Assembly (NCBI GenBank): GCA_020284085.1
Contig: JACEVL010000462.1
Span: forward strand, 168,723 to 232,722
Direction: 5' to 3'
DNA: 64,000 bases
Source: Aporrectodea caliginosa
Taxonomy: Eukaryota; Annelida; Clitellata; Crassiclitellata; Lumbricidae
The position numbers and the translations under genes were made by a program. Below are positions 52,750 to 63,660 of this stretch, piece by piece (positions within the stretch are counted from its first letter, which is position 1; each line of letters opens with the position of its first letter). A model generated the notes under the pieces. That model searched no databases, was not told where the DNA came from, and saw only the letters and a program-made list of their open reading frames with translations.

Positions 52750-52949
52750 GTTGGATGCATGTACGTGTATGTATGTATGTATGTATGTATGTATGTATGT
52801 ATGTATGTATGTATGTATGTATGTATGTATGTATGTATGTATGTATACGTGTGTATGTATGTATCTATGCATGTATGTACGTATGTGTGTATGTATGGGT
52901 GTATGTATGTATGTATATATGTATTCGTGCATGTATGTATGTTCCTAAC

Positions 52950-53003
<54 letters not shown>
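52750..53003 (+). repeat. (ATGT)n and (AAT)n microsatellites
   Basis: ATGT units 52765-52945, then AAT units 52952-53002. Confidence 0.95.
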
Positions 53004-53059
53004 GCGGTTCAATGCGGTGGCTTTCCGCGGTACTTTTGCCACACTGGACCTTGACGACG

Positions 53060-53155
53060 ATTAGGTGCCGTTCCAGACGAATTTTATTGTTCTTAATTAA
53101 TATTAAGTCCCCGGGGGATCATGTATACCTCGGGGCATAAAAAAAAAAAAAAAAA

Positions 53156-53232
<77 letters not shown>
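53060..53232 (+). repeat. Element 3' tail with A-run and (AAT)n
   Basis: GGGGGATCATGTATACCTCG, an A-run of about 19 and (TAA)n match the junction at 48175-48220. Confidence 0.75.
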
Positions 53233-53289
53233 ATTGTGAATGAACTAGGGCGCAGCTCTTAACTTTCAACAAGAAAGGATTGGCCATTA

Positions 53290-53395
53290 TGTAAGTAAGT
53301 AAGTAAGTAAGCCAGTAAGTGAGTGAGTGAGAAAGTAAGTAAGTGAGTGAGTAAGTAGGTAAGTAAATTAGTAAGTAAGTAACTAAGTATTTAGT
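53290..53395 (+). repeat. (AAGT)n microsatellite
   Basis: TAAG/AAGT units, the complement of the CTTA LINE tails. A minus-strand LINE 3' end may begin beyond 53395 (TTTAGTTTATTAACCAATTG). Confidence 0.7.
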
Positions 53396-53625
53396 TTATT
53401 AACCAATTGCTAATCCCACCTAGAAAGGCTCGGCTATTAATCAGTCCCACCAAACCTTTGCCGAGGTTTCTCATCCTGATTGCTTGTCTGCTGAACGGTG
53501 CTCGGTCATTCTGTATCTGCTGTGGTTTAATGATTTCTGTGGCGACATAAATCTAACGACCTGGGCAATAAGCAGCAATGAAAGATGTGACCAGCAAACA
53601 GAAAAAGGTATATATGTGAGACACG

Positions 53626-53752
53626 ATGGCCGATTGGTTAGGGCGTTTGTCTTGTAACGCGGAGGGTACGGGTTCGATCCTCCTCCTCTTCTGTGGAGGG
53701 ATCTTGAGCAATGAGCAAGTCCTTCGCTCACGGCTGCTCATCTGAACTTATG
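53626..53752 (+). mobile_element. tRNA-derived SINE, family B
   Basis: ACGATGGCCGATTGGTTAGG (A box), ACGGGTTCGATCCTCCTCC (B box), then GAGGGATCTTGAGCAATGAG and CAAGTCCTTCGCTCACGG. It has the best preserved head of this family. Confidence 0.8.
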
Positions 53753-53774
53753 AACTTATAATTATTACGAAAAC

Positions 53775-53838
53775 GATCATTATTGTGCATACCATCATAA
53801 TTATTATTATTATTAATATTATTATTACCGCTGCTGCA

Positions 53839-53911
<73 letters not shown>

Positions 53912-54240
53912 TTTATTATTATTTTTATTATTATTGCAACTACAACAGCAGCAACAACAAGTATACTACCACTACCACAACTACTACTGCTGCCGCTACT
54001 GCTACTGCCACTGCCACTGCCACTACCACCACCACCACCACCACCGCCACCACCACCACCACTACCACTACTACTACTTCTACTACTGCTGCTGCTGCTG
54101 CTGCTGCTACTACTACTACAACTACTACTACACAACAACAACAACAACTACTACTACTACTACTACTACTGCGGCTGCTGCTGCTGCTGCTACTACTACT
54201 ATTATTACTATTATTATTATGATTAATATTGCTATTATTA
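53775..54240 (+). repeat. Trinucleotide belt: (ATT)n, (AAT)n, (ACT)n/(GCT)n
   Basis: AAT units at 53840-53912, ACC/ACT/GCT units at 53945-54205, ATT before and after. All ORFs here are homopolymer artefacts. Confidence 0.95.
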
Positions 54241-54590
54241 TCGTCATCATCATTATGGGCATCGTCTTCCGGGTCCAGAAGAGGCGGCTAATGAACCTGC
54301 TCGTAAAATACAGAAGAAGCCTTTGCTCCATCCGCAGCCCTAAAAGCGAAATTAGATTTCGCGCCGTTTGTGGATTCAAAGGAACAGAGCTTGGTCACGT
54401 AAGAGCAATGAATGAACGACTGATGGAATAATGGGGCAGGAGGAAGAAAGGAGGGTTGATGGATGGATGGTAATAAGGCCGAGCCGAAGGAATGGAGGTA
54501 GTAATGAAGAAGGAAGGATGAATGAATGCATTGATGGTTAGACAGATGGATGGAACGATGGATGGATGGAAGGATGGATGGATGGTAATA
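54241..54590. other. Short non-repeat island then (GGAT)n
   Basis: 54255-54400 is free of simple repeat and open in both directions, without known motifs. From 54450 GGAT/ATGG units prevail. Confidence 0.4.
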
Positions 54591-54594
54591 AAGC

Positions 54595-54850
54595 GATTTG
54601 TATAGCGCCGAAAAAATATGCTCTACATTAGTTCGACAAATCAATGTCATTTATATGGTTGTTTAAAAAGATAGGTCTTGAGCTGTGATTTAAATGACTC
54701 AAGAGATGGTGAATTCTTAGCATTGTTCGGAATACTCTTCCACACAGTGAGTCCTGCGACAGAGAAGCAGCAGTCGCCTGATCTCGTAAAAGACCGCGTA
54801 TTATGCAACACCGACCACTGTTGCCAATTGTTGAATCCCCCCATTCATTC
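54595..54850 (-). mobile_element. CR1/L2-like LINE C-terminal fragment
   Basis: The minus strand reads TRSGDCCFSVAGLTVWKSIP, then SPSLESFKSQLKTYLFKQPY and a stop. This is the extreme C-terminus of this clade (FSVAGxxxWNSLP...LExFKSxLKTxLF). The frame is open for the 65 codons present. Confidence 0.85.
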
Positions 54851-55059
54851 CTTCTTTCTTTCCTTTGTTGTTTCGTTGCTTCTTTCGCTTTCTCTCTCTC
54901 TGTCGTTTTTCTGGCGCTATAAGAAGCTTTTTGGTAATATTATAAGACTTAGTCTATTATTACCGAGCAGCTGAGACTTCCGCCCACGCGTTCATTCGAA
55001 TGGAGCACTGTAATGATCTCGCTGCAGTTTAAAGAAGCGAATACTGCGAAAGGGAAAGA

Positions 55060-55430
55060 GAGACACAGCCAGACAGACAGAGGGAGCGAGAGGGACAGAC
55101 AGAGACAGAGAAAGAGACACAGAGACAGACAGACAGAGACAAAGAGACAAACAGAGAGACAAAGAGACATGGAGAGACGCACAGAGATACAGAGACACAT
55201 TCAGACATACAGACAGAGAGAGACAGAGGAATACAGATTGAGGTATGCAAGACAGAAGGAAGAGAGGCGAAGTGACAGACAGACATATGGATAGAGGCAG
55301 ACAGACATATAGAAAGACAGAGAGAGAGAGAGAGAGGCATATAGATAGAGACAGTGAAACAAATGAATAGAAACAGATATAGACAGAAATATGGATAGAG
55401 ACAGACAGATGTACAGACGGACGGAGAGTT
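55060..55430 (+). repeat. ACAG/GACAGA simple repeat
   Basis: Imperfect units over 370 bases. Ser/Leu/Cys-rich minus frames are artefacts. Confidence 0.9.
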
Positions 55431-55479
55431 GGAAGGACAGTGGCTGAAGGGAGCAGCGTAAGTATCGTGGCTACTAAAG

Positions 55480-55560
55480 GTAATAACATGCCAAGGCTAA
55501 GAAAATGATGTCGCTGGCACTTCACGTCAATGACTACCTTTCGTTGCGATAGCCTAATTA
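55480..55560 (+). mobile_element. SINE family C tail fragment
   Basis: CATGCCAAGGCTAAGAAAAT and GATGTCGCTGGCACTTCACG match the 3' half of family C (GAGGCTAAGAA...GTCGCTAACACTT). Confidence 0.5.
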
Positions 55561-57120
55561 GGTTTCGCGCTTCAGTGGCTTTGCTTTCATCATGTCAACC
55601 TTGAGACTATTTTGTCTCCGTTTTCCACGAACTCAGGAAATAGACGGAAAAGCCGTCGTATCTTTTGTGTTCTCCAAATAACTGGAAAAGTTCATGAGAA
55701 ATCCTTACTTTCGGTGTTTTTCTTCTTAAAGCCAGCTGTGAAAAATTTAGAGATAAAAGTAATGGACGCTTTCGCTAACATTGGCACGTTGCACGGTTTT
55801 GATCATGCTTTACTGATTGCACTGTGGTGTGTGATACTGTATCCATTTTATTGCAATTCATTTATTCATTCATTGAATGAATAAACCTTGCGAGAATGAA
55901 TGCATTGTATGTTATTGCATTTTATGCTATGACATTATGTCATCTTGTGTTGCATTCTGTTGCATTATCATAACATATCATACTTATCTCCATCATTATC
56001 ATTATTATAACATACATGTACATACTCTTAATCATACTCATTATCATAACATATCATACTTATCTCCATCATTATCATTATTATAACATATCATACTATT
56101 AATCATACTCAATACCACAACATATCATACTCTTAATCATACTCATTATCATAACATATTGTCCCACCGTATACCTAACTTACTGTTCATACTGTATACC
56201 TGACCTAAGTGACCTGACCTCACATCACCTTCATTTACCCTATACTTGACCTTTCCCTACCATATACCTCGTCTTATCTTACCTTTCCAGTTGGAGTCAT
56301 AATGCCTTCGCTGTGCACTTATCAACTCCTACATCGATCCAAAGTGCTTGCGACATTCTGGCTAAATTCGCCGCCTTAGTCTTCCACTTCTTTCATTAGC
56401 GTTCATCAGTGTTCCATTAGCGTCGCCTCCATCTTCGGCCACGTCAACAAAAAACACCAATACCCGCCCTCTATGACATTCTAGAAGCTGGAAGGCCTAC
56501 AAGGTACAGAGGCAGGTAGACAATAATTAAAGACTGTTGACACAATATACAGGAAAGACGATGATTATTATCTTGAAAGGAAGACGCGGAGATGGGATAT
56601 AGGACACGCGACACGCAGTGCATCGCGAACTAAGAGACCATCAGACAGCTGACGAGAAGTTGGACAGGATCGAATGTTAATTGAAGCTTTAAATAGATGT
56701 AAGCTTAATAGATGTTTACCTTATCCTGGCTGGACTCGTCTCACCTCACCCTACCTCTTCTCATCTGTCCATATATTAGCTGATCTTGTCCTATTTTACC
56801 TAACCTTTTTCTCCTCTTTCTCACATTACCATTTGTAGCTTACATTGTCTCACCTCACCCTATCTAGCTGTCCTTATTCAACCTTTCCTGATCTCACATC
56901 ATCAACCCTCCGATTATTATTATTATTATGCAAGAGGTGTGCTTTTTAACCCGGAGCGGCGTTCCGGGACTTTTTACAGCTATTAAAAATAATTTAATTT
57001 TAATTTTAATATTTTGTCTAAAATATTATTTTGAATTAAATAGACACTTTAATTTAATTTCAGTGCTTTGAGTGCTTATAGATATTGATATATTTGAAAT
57101 AGAAATATTAGCATTAAATA
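55561..57120. other. Non-coding stretch with a local tandem duplication
   Basis: ATACTTATCTCCATCATTATCATT occurs twice, about 70 bases apart, within 55970-56165, with partial third copies. Elsewhere no ORF, repeat family or structure was recognised. A pyrimidine-rich CTCACC/TTACCT stretch lies at 56170-56290 and 56740-56900. Confidence 0.5.
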
Positions 57121-57124
57121 GGTC

Positions 57125-57505
57125 CCTATAATTGTTCTGAGTGGGCAACAGCAAAGGAACATGCTCCAATCGGTAATTAAAAAAACCCGATCCGCCTGCG
57201 ATACCTTCTCAATCAACAATCAGTCTTATGAGCAAATATGCCTCTAAGCTGACACACGACTTTGTTGTACTGTCCTGGGAAACCTGGGGCATGTTCTGCA
57301 TGGGTTACTGCCACCAAATAGAAAACAGTGTATGTATGCCCTTAGACTGAGAGCGCATGACCGAAGTTGATTAACTTTATGACGAAGAGTTTTTTTCGTT
57401 AGAATGTTGTATCTATATTAATTGTTATGTTGCATGTATGTGAACCAGAGTGCGTCTTTGACAGCTGGTTAAACAAAGAATATACTTACTAACTTACTTA
57501 GTTGA
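57125..57505 (+). mobile_element. 5'-truncated LINE with (CTTA)n tail
   Basis: The frame reads FSINNQSYEQICL, a stop, then NLGHVLHGLLPPNRK and ALRLRAHDRS. These line up with SYQSFEQLC, HVLHQLLPP and LRPKTHNR of the copy at 50130. The tail is AAAGAATATACTTACTAACTTAC. Confidence 0.8.
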
Positions 57506-57595
57506 AAAAGAACATACAACGTCATACAAGGCCAGGCAGAGAAAGCGCTTTTGTGAGATACTTGAAAATGTGCTATAGTAAGTGTCCTGCTACAT

Positions 57596-57603
<8 letters not shown>

Positions 57604-57650
<47 letters not shown>
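57604..57650 (+). repeat. (TA)n microsatellite
   Basis: About 21 TA units, then CATG/CATA units. Confidence 0.95.
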
Positions 57651-57656
<6 letters not shown>

Positions 57657-57689
57657 CATGCATGCATAGATACATACATACATACGTAC

Positions 57690-58105
57690 GTACATCGTAT
57701 CGTATCTAAAACTTTGTAGAGCGCCTCTCGCAGCATAAACTATTCAGAGGCGCTTTCAGCACGGATGCCCCGGGGGAAAAGAAACGCCTTAATAGAGCGA
57801 GAGGTTGCGTGAGAAATCCCAGACATGAGCTTAACCCGTAGAAAATGGGGAGGCCATTCCAAGTGGAGGGACCTGTCACAGCAAATGCCCGGCATATAGC
57901 CAAGGCAGACCTAACACGAAGGACAAAGAGGTCCAGTCGGTCAGTAGAGCGCAATGCGCGAGCAGATGTTGCAGAGAGAGGCTTAAGCAATAAAGTCCCA
58001 GAGATATTTTGGTGCAAGGCCAAGTTGAGATTTGGAGACTAGAAGGAGGATCTTATTAGGGATGCGTGACGTGATTGGGAGCCAGTGTAGCACTTCAGCC
58101 ATAAT
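57690..58105 (-). mobile_element. CR1/L2-like LINE 3' fragment
   Basis: The minus strand reads EVLHWLPITSRIPNKILLLV near 58090, then ARALRSTDRLDLFVLRVRSA and FAVTGPSTWNGLP. This is the C-terminal region of a CR1/L2-clade ORF. The 3' end carries the AGAGGCGC/GAGCGCCTCT palindrome shared with SINE family A. One frame break lies between the two segments. Confidence 0.85.
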
Positions 58106-58109
58106 ATTA

Positions 58110-58545
58110 TATATGTGCATACGTACGTACATACATACATACATACATACATACATACATACATACATACATACATACATACATACATACATACATACAT
58201 ACATGCATACATACATACATACATACATACATACATACATACATACATACACAGATTCAGCATAAACTTCGTTTCTGTGGCGAATATGCCCAGATAATTC
58301 ATACATAGGCATACATACATACATACATAGTTTTACATACGTAGGCCTACATACATACATAGGCCAACATACGTAGGCCTACATGCATACATACATACAT
58401 ACACACATACATACATACATACATACATACATACATACATACATACATACATACATACATACATACATACAAACATACATAGCCTACATAAATACACACA
58501 TATATACACATACATACACATACATACATGCAAACATACGTACAT
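58110..58545 (+). repeat. (ACAT)n microsatellites
   Basis: ACAT units at 58125-58255 and, with interruptions by TAGGCCTACATA, at 58305-58545. Confidence 0.95.
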
Positions 58546-59999
58546 GCACACTCTTGCGGTGATTCTTCTTTATGCGCTATGACTGGATACCTCGTTGACT
58601 CTACCCATGTGTATACACGGGCAAAAGACGCCAAAAGACGCTAAACTACATATCACGAAAGCTCGCAAAACATAAGTCAGTGTATAGCGAGACTTGGCCT
58701 GCAACATTGCGACGCTTGCCTGCATGCGATCACAAGCCACAGGAAACCGTGTTGCCAACATCGCGACAGAAGCGTGAGACGCAACGTCTCTCTCGCCAGC
58801 GCCGCCTCAGATGCGAGCAATGTCGGTAGCACGAACATCACGCTAACTGGATATACGGTCTACTGACGTGGAAAGAAAATTTCATGCAACGACTGTAAAT
58901 GAAAGGTTTCTGCAGTTTATTACCTAGCAAATCATAGCTATTAGTTGCTAACTTGATAATGAAATGATCTTTTCATTTGAAAAATGCATGAGAGTATAAT
59001 AAAACGGGAATTTTTGTTGTAGAGAGAACATTTCTCGGAATGGAGCTGTTAGTGAAAGATTTGTGTAGTTTATTACTTGGAAAATCATATCGATTAGTTG
59101 TTAATTTAATGATGGAATAAAATGTTTTTATTTGGAAGCACACAAAGGTATAAAATTGTGGTGGTATGAATTTTAGGACACAGTTTTACTGTGATAGGTC
59201 ACGAGAGCAATAAGGAAATTTTATAACGGAAACATGAAATGGAATATTATTTCACATAAAATTCTCTCATAAAATTTCTGTTGTGATTACTAGCATTGAT
59301 ACGGGCTACGCGGAAATCATGAATTTTAATTTCTGAAATAATTTTTAATCGTTTGTGTGAGATCATCTAATTATCTTGTTATGTAATAAGAGAAAAAGAT
59401 GGAAAGTCGTATAAATAAGACGCCAGTTTTATTGACTTTTTATATTGCAGACAGCGACGCGTGAGAATAAGCACTCGGCTGAATAAGTAGCCTTGTCACC
59501 GGAAACATTGGATGATTTTAACGATAGAACTTTTATAAGCACTTGACGTGATATCTGGTAATTACTGTAACGATGTTTGCACTGGATTATGAGACAATAA
59601 AGCGGCCATCTTTAATAACGTCTCGGACATTATTAAGACGTCGTGTTGGACATTTGAATAAAAGGTTAAACGAAATGTGCCATATTGGACTCTGTAGCTT
59701 TACATTGAACGATGTCACGCACTAGTGATAGACGCCATTTGACCTTCGGAGTTTCATTAGTTGCGTTGATTCTCTGCAACCTAATCAGTGGATCTTAAAT
59801 ATTAAACACGCCACTTCGCCTTTGCGAATAATTGCCGAAACAACTATTGCTTCGCTTCGAACAGAAATACTCGCAACGCTTAAAAGACTGCGCATTGTAC
59901 ACTGGACTTCCATTGTACATTTGGACGCCAGTTGAGAACTACTAGGATATCAAGTAGTAGTCTGAAGTGTTTAACGACGTCTCTTGTTTGCAAGGCTGT
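58546..59999. other. Non-coding stretch upstream of the GPCR
   Basis: AT-rich. A diverged tandem duplication of about 155-bp period links 58885-58985 with 59040-59140 (TGCAGTTTATTACCTAGCAA / TGTAGTTTATTACTTGGAAA). No ORF or known repeat was seen. The GPCR promoter could be here. Confidence 0.5.
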
Positions 60000-60062
60000 T
60001 GGTGTCGCCCTCTTCCTTTATCCACGCTTGGGACTGGCACTGCCAGAGTAAGAGCAGAGGCA
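60000..60062 (-). repeat. A module fragment, minus orientation
   Basis: GTCGCCCTCTTCCTTTATCC and GCTTGGGACTGGCACTG are the A-module core reversed. Confidence 0.75.
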
Positions 60063-60069
60063 GAGTTTC

Positions 60070-60520
60070 GGATATCGGATATAGGATATTCCAAATGTAC
60101 GATATTCCGGATATAGGAAATAAGATATTCCGAATATAGGATATGGGATATTCCGGATACCTGATTTAGGATATTCCAGACCTAGGATATTCCGAATATA
60201 GGATATAGGATATTCCGGAATATCGGATATAGGACATTTCGGATATAGGATATTCCGAATATAGGATATAGGATATTCCGGAATATCGGATATAGGACAT
60301 TTCGGATATAGGATATTTCGAATATAGGATATAGGATATTCCGGAATATCGGATATAGGACATTTCGGATATGGAATATTTCGAATATAGGATATAGGAT
60401 ATTCCGGAATATCGGATATAGGACATTTCGGATGAAGGATATTTCGAATATAGGATATAGGATAATCCGGAATATCGGATAGAGGACATTTCGGATATAG
60501 GATATTTCGAATATATCGGT
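60070..60520 (+). repeat. 63-bp minisatellite just upstream of the GPCR start
   Basis: GGAATATCGGATATAGGACA begins at 60217, 60280, 60343, 60406 and 60469, an exact 63-base period. Shorter GGATATAGGATATTCC units extend left to about 60070. The minus strand has no stop in any frame through the array, giving three overlapping 21-residue-repeat frames. Confidence 0.95.
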
Positions 60521-60537
60521 CGACGTGAGCATGAGCT

Positions 60538-61848
60538 ATGGATGACGTCAACGTGACGACGTCATACGACGACTTCACCGTCTGGTTCCAGTTGTACAGC
60601 TGGACGTTCGTGGGATCGACGATCGCCCTCCTCGGTCTCGTCTTCAACGCCCTCTCTGTGGCCGTTGTCATCCAACCGCAGATGATGTCCTCCACCTCCA
60701 TCTACCTGACCGCTCTCGCCGTCTTCGACTCCCTTGTCCTCGCCTCCCTCGTCCTCTTCATGTCCCTACCCGTCATCTACGAGGCCACAGGTCGCATGGA
60801 ATGGTACTACCGCCTCTACGCCTGCATCCATCCGGTCGCCTACCCTCTGGCGCTGACCTCCCAGACGGGGTCGATCTACACCACCCTCACCCTGACCATT
60901 GAACGCTACGTGGCCGTCTGTCGCCCCCTGTCGGCCGCCAAGGTATGCACGATCAGCCGCGCCAAGAAGTCCGTCTGCCTCGTTGCCCTCTTCTCCGTAC
61001 TCTTCAACGTACCTCGCCTGCTCGAGTACCGCCTGATCGAGGTCTGGGACGCTCAGAACAACGTTTCCATAACGACCTACGACTACACAGCGCTAGGCGC
61101 GAGCGCTTCGTTCCGCTACGTCTACTTCATCGGTTGCCATGTCAACGTCATGATGATACTTCCGTTTGTCGCTCTGTCCGTCCTCAACGCTCTGCTCGTC
61201 CGCGCCATACGTAATTCCGGTCTGGACCCCATCCATCAGCGCCCGCTATCGACGGGCCAGCGACGCGAACAGACGCTGACGCGCATGCTCGTGGCAGAAG
61301 TGGCGGCGTTCCTCGTTTTCCAGTTCCTGTCCATAGTGGACAACATCCTGATGGCCGTTCTACCGGAAGAGACGATCCGCAGTCCGGCCTTCATCCGGCT
61401 CAGCTCCATCAGCGGGGTACTCGTCATAGTCAACAGCGCAAGCAACTTCGGACTCTACTGTCTCTTCGGGAAGAAGTTCCGCCAGGCCCTCGTACACCTC
61501 TTCTACTCTCGCTGCTTCCCCTGGAGCAGGAACTGGGGCGTCCACAGGTCCACCTCCCTCCAGCTCACCTCCAGGGCCAACGTCCGATCCGGAGTCGAAC
61601 CTGGGTCCAAGGCCTTGCGCGTCACCCTCTCCAATGCGTCCACCCTCGGGGGATATCGGCGCGGAAGGTTACAGCAGTCTGCGAGGACTATTTGCAGCCG
61701 CGCAGAGACTTCCCTGTCGAGCGGTGATGCGGTGGTTCCGGTGGGGACGCCATCTTGTGGACATCCGCTGCGGGAGTTGGGATATCAGGTGTCACGCACC
61801 TGCAAACTGAGAACTACTGAAGACGTTGTCAAGCAAGCGACATTGTAA
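60538..61848 (+). CDS. Rhodopsin-class GPCR, FMRFamide-receptor-like (436 aa, single exon)
   Basis: A seven-helix plasma-membrane receptor, probably for a neuropeptide. TM1 holds N37 (LVFNALSV) and TM2 holds D64. C96 precedes TM3 and an ERY motif lies at 122-124 (ERYVAVCRP). TM6 reads FLVFQFLSIV in place of CWxP. TM7 reads NSASNFGLYC and runs into FGKKFRQALV. The TM6 and TM7 forms are typical of the FMRFamide-receptor group. N-glycosylation sequons lie at N5 and in the second extracellular loop (NVS). That loop shows no cysteine to pair with C96, which is unusual. The C-terminal tail of about 110 residues is Ser/Arg-rich. The ATG is 18 bases after the minisatellite. GC-rich codon use differs sharply from the surroundings. 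The ligand is unknown. Confidence 0.88.
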   Translation: MDDVNVTTSYDDFTVWFQLYSWTFVGSTIALLGLVFNALSVAVVIQPQMMSSTSIYLTALAVFDSLVLASLVLFMSLPVIYEATGRMEWYYRLYACIHPVAYPLALTSQTGSIYTTLTLTIERYVAVCRPLSAAKVCTISRAKKSVCLVALFSVLFNVPRLLEYRLIEVWDAQNNVSITTYDYTALGASASFRYVYFIGCHVNVMMILPFVALSVLNALLVRAIRNSGLDPIHQRPLSTGQRREQTLTRMLVAEVAAFLVFQFLSIVDNILMAVLPEETIRSPAFIRLSSISGVLVIVNSASNFGLYCLFGKKFRQALVHLFYSRCFPWSRNWGVHRSTSLQLTSRANVRSGVEPGSKALRVTLSNASTLGGYRRGRLQQSARTICSRAETSLSSGDAVVPVGTPSCGHPLRELGYQVSRTCKLRTTEDVVKQATL

Positions 61849-61889
61849 TCATTGTCATCACATCGATAACAAAAACAACAACAACGTTG

Positions 61890-61978
61890 CCCATTTATCA
61901 TCATCATTATCATCGTCGTCGTCGTCATCATAATCATCATCGTCATCATCATCATCATTTTTATCTTGATCATTATCA
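61890..61978 (+). repeat. (ATC)n-rich simple repeat
   Basis: ATC/GTC units just 3' of the GPCR. No poly(A) signal was fixed. Confidence 0.85.
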
Positions 61979-62325
61979 CGACTCAGCTATAACAAGTACA
62001 TTGACCGTACACTGTCGGTGGGAAGATGAGACAGCGAGGAAGAGGACTGACAACCTGTCCTCATATACCGAGGCTAAGAAATGAAGTCGCTGATATTTCA
62101 TAGTCCTACACAAGACCAGTGTTTCCGTTAGAGTCCAAAAAGAGGACGTATTTACGCCCTGACCAATAATTTTCTTGAGCGTAGCCCATGTCTTTCGGGG
62201 GTCACACCGAAAAATTTAGACGTTTTGGACTGTTTTTACGGACGTAAAAACGGCCATTTGGGCGTTAACGGAAACACTGCACAAGACTGCGTCTCAGGCT
62301 ATAGCTTAAGAGACTGCTCTACAAT
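61979..62325 (+). mobile_element. SINE family C, 5'-truncated and split by a MITE
   Basis: ACTCAGCTATAACAAGTACA, CACTGTCGGTGGGAAGATGA and CATATACCGAGGCTAAGAAA match copy 1 at 43260-43360. After the insertion the tail resumes with GCTATAGCTTAAGAGACTGC. Confidence 0.8.
62117..62279. mobile_element. hAT MITE, 163 bp, with 8-bp target duplication
   Basis: Perfect 14-bp inverted ends CAGTGTTTCCGTTA / TAACGGAAACACTG, with CACAAGAC duplicated at 62109-62116 and 62280-62287. Excision in thought restores the SINE. It is non-coding. Confidence 0.95.
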
Positions 62326-62492
62326 GATGTCATAGTGATTATTCAGCAATGACGTCACTTTGATTGTTATGATGCGGGACTAATGTTGTTATGGTAATAA
62401 AATACAGTAATAAGGTCATGCGGTCACTCTTTGTCGTTAGCCATTTTGATGGTCAAGGAATAACTCAGATGACTTGGATGGATGGCAGGAGG

Positions 62493-62605
<113 letters not shown>

Positions 62606-62682
62606 TTGATTGATTTGGCATTCTATTTTTGAGGGAGAGACGAGCAGAGACAGAATACGATGGAACGAAACCGTCAATGGTA

Positions 62683-62866
62683 ATAATAATCTTCGTTTAT
62701 TATTTCAAACTGGCACACTGCAGCATGTTGTAAATCAAAGTGTGAACGGATGATCATAAGTTATTACAGGAGTTCAATTTAAGTATTTGGCAGCCATGCA
62801 AGGCGCCCATCACGTCCTATTGCTCATTTACCACCGCCATCTGGCGAATGAAAGGCTGAGTGCGGC
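62683..62866 (-). repeat. Interspersed repeat R3, copy 2
   Basis: Second copy of 48372-48560, with the same AATAATAATCTTCGT border. Tail copies are few here. Confidence 0.75.
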
Positions 62867-63029
62867 CAATCATCTGACCGGTGACGGTTGAAGGCTAGAC
62901 AAGGCAAGGCAGAAGAAGACCACAAGGCAAAACTAAACAAGACAAGTGAAGACTAGACAAGACTAAAAGACTAAACAAGACCAGATATGTTGTCGTAGAA
63001 TTATGACGTCAGAATGTCTATTAACCATG

Positions 63030-63120
63030 ACGTCACACTGCAATGTAATGTAATTGAACATTTATATAGCGCCCTTCATGATATCTACTCAGAGGTGCTC
63101 TCTGCGCTAGTCTATATGAT
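63030..63120 (-). mobile_element. LINE/SINE 3' tail fragment
   Basis: AATGTAATGTAATTGAACAT, TATATAGCGCCCTTC and CTCAGAGGTGCTC resemble the AGGCGCTATATAA 3' ends of SINE A and the CR1-like LINEs. Confidence 0.5.
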
Positions 63121-63660
63121 GTTAAATGCAATTTCGAACGAATGTATTACATCAGCTAGCAAAACAATGCACAGTAAGCTGAAAGAGTCAACAGTGGCGG
63201 GCCCACGCACACACGAGGAACCAGCGAACTGATTCCCGTCGACAGCTGAAGCTGGCGTGGATGTTAAGAATCACAGGACAAAGTTGCGTCGATAAAGTAG
63301 AGCGACGACAGGTGACAGCGTTCGCACACACGATGACGCTGCCAACGAGCAGTCCTTCACTGGTGGAAGATGACGCACGTCCGGCTATTCGTAGAGGAAC
63401 AAGGAGTACGCAGAAAAGGCATTTGTCGCGTGTCGGTGACTAATGACTAATAATCAAGTCATTTCAATCCGAGTTGTGTTATACGGGCAAAGCTTATTAA
63501 GGATTGAAAAGTGGCGTCATTCGTGATTTCTAGTCATTTTGCAATAGAAGTATTACGTCATAGTAACATAGAATCCAATGATGACGTCATAGTGATTTTT
63601 AGAATACGTCATATTGGAGAAGACTCTGGATTTCCGGCAAAGGTTCGCTCTACGAAGTCT
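63121..63660. other. Non-coding stretch, nothing identified
   Basis: Small frames on the plus strand have no recognisable motif. Repeated TGACGTCA/ACGTCATA strings (near 63004, 63553 and 63583) are noticeable but unexplained. Confidence 0.45.

Noticed and set aside
52520..52948. 142-codon plus-strand frame
   Set aside because: Only the first third is non-repetitive. The rest is (ATGT)n. The non-repeat part is listed only as a weak island.
56440..56700. Possible LINE C-terminus (RPRYRGR-like, plus strand)
   Set aside because: Similarity is limited to a few residues across several stops, too weak to call.
60217..60520. Regularly spaced repeat that could suggest a CRISPR array
   Set aside because: Units are contiguous with no spacers, and the DNA is clearly animal.
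60018..60701. 227-codon minus-strand frame with 21-residue repeats
   Set aside because: It is the reverse of a 63-bp minisatellite running into the antisense of the GPCR. All three frames are open, so openness is compositional.
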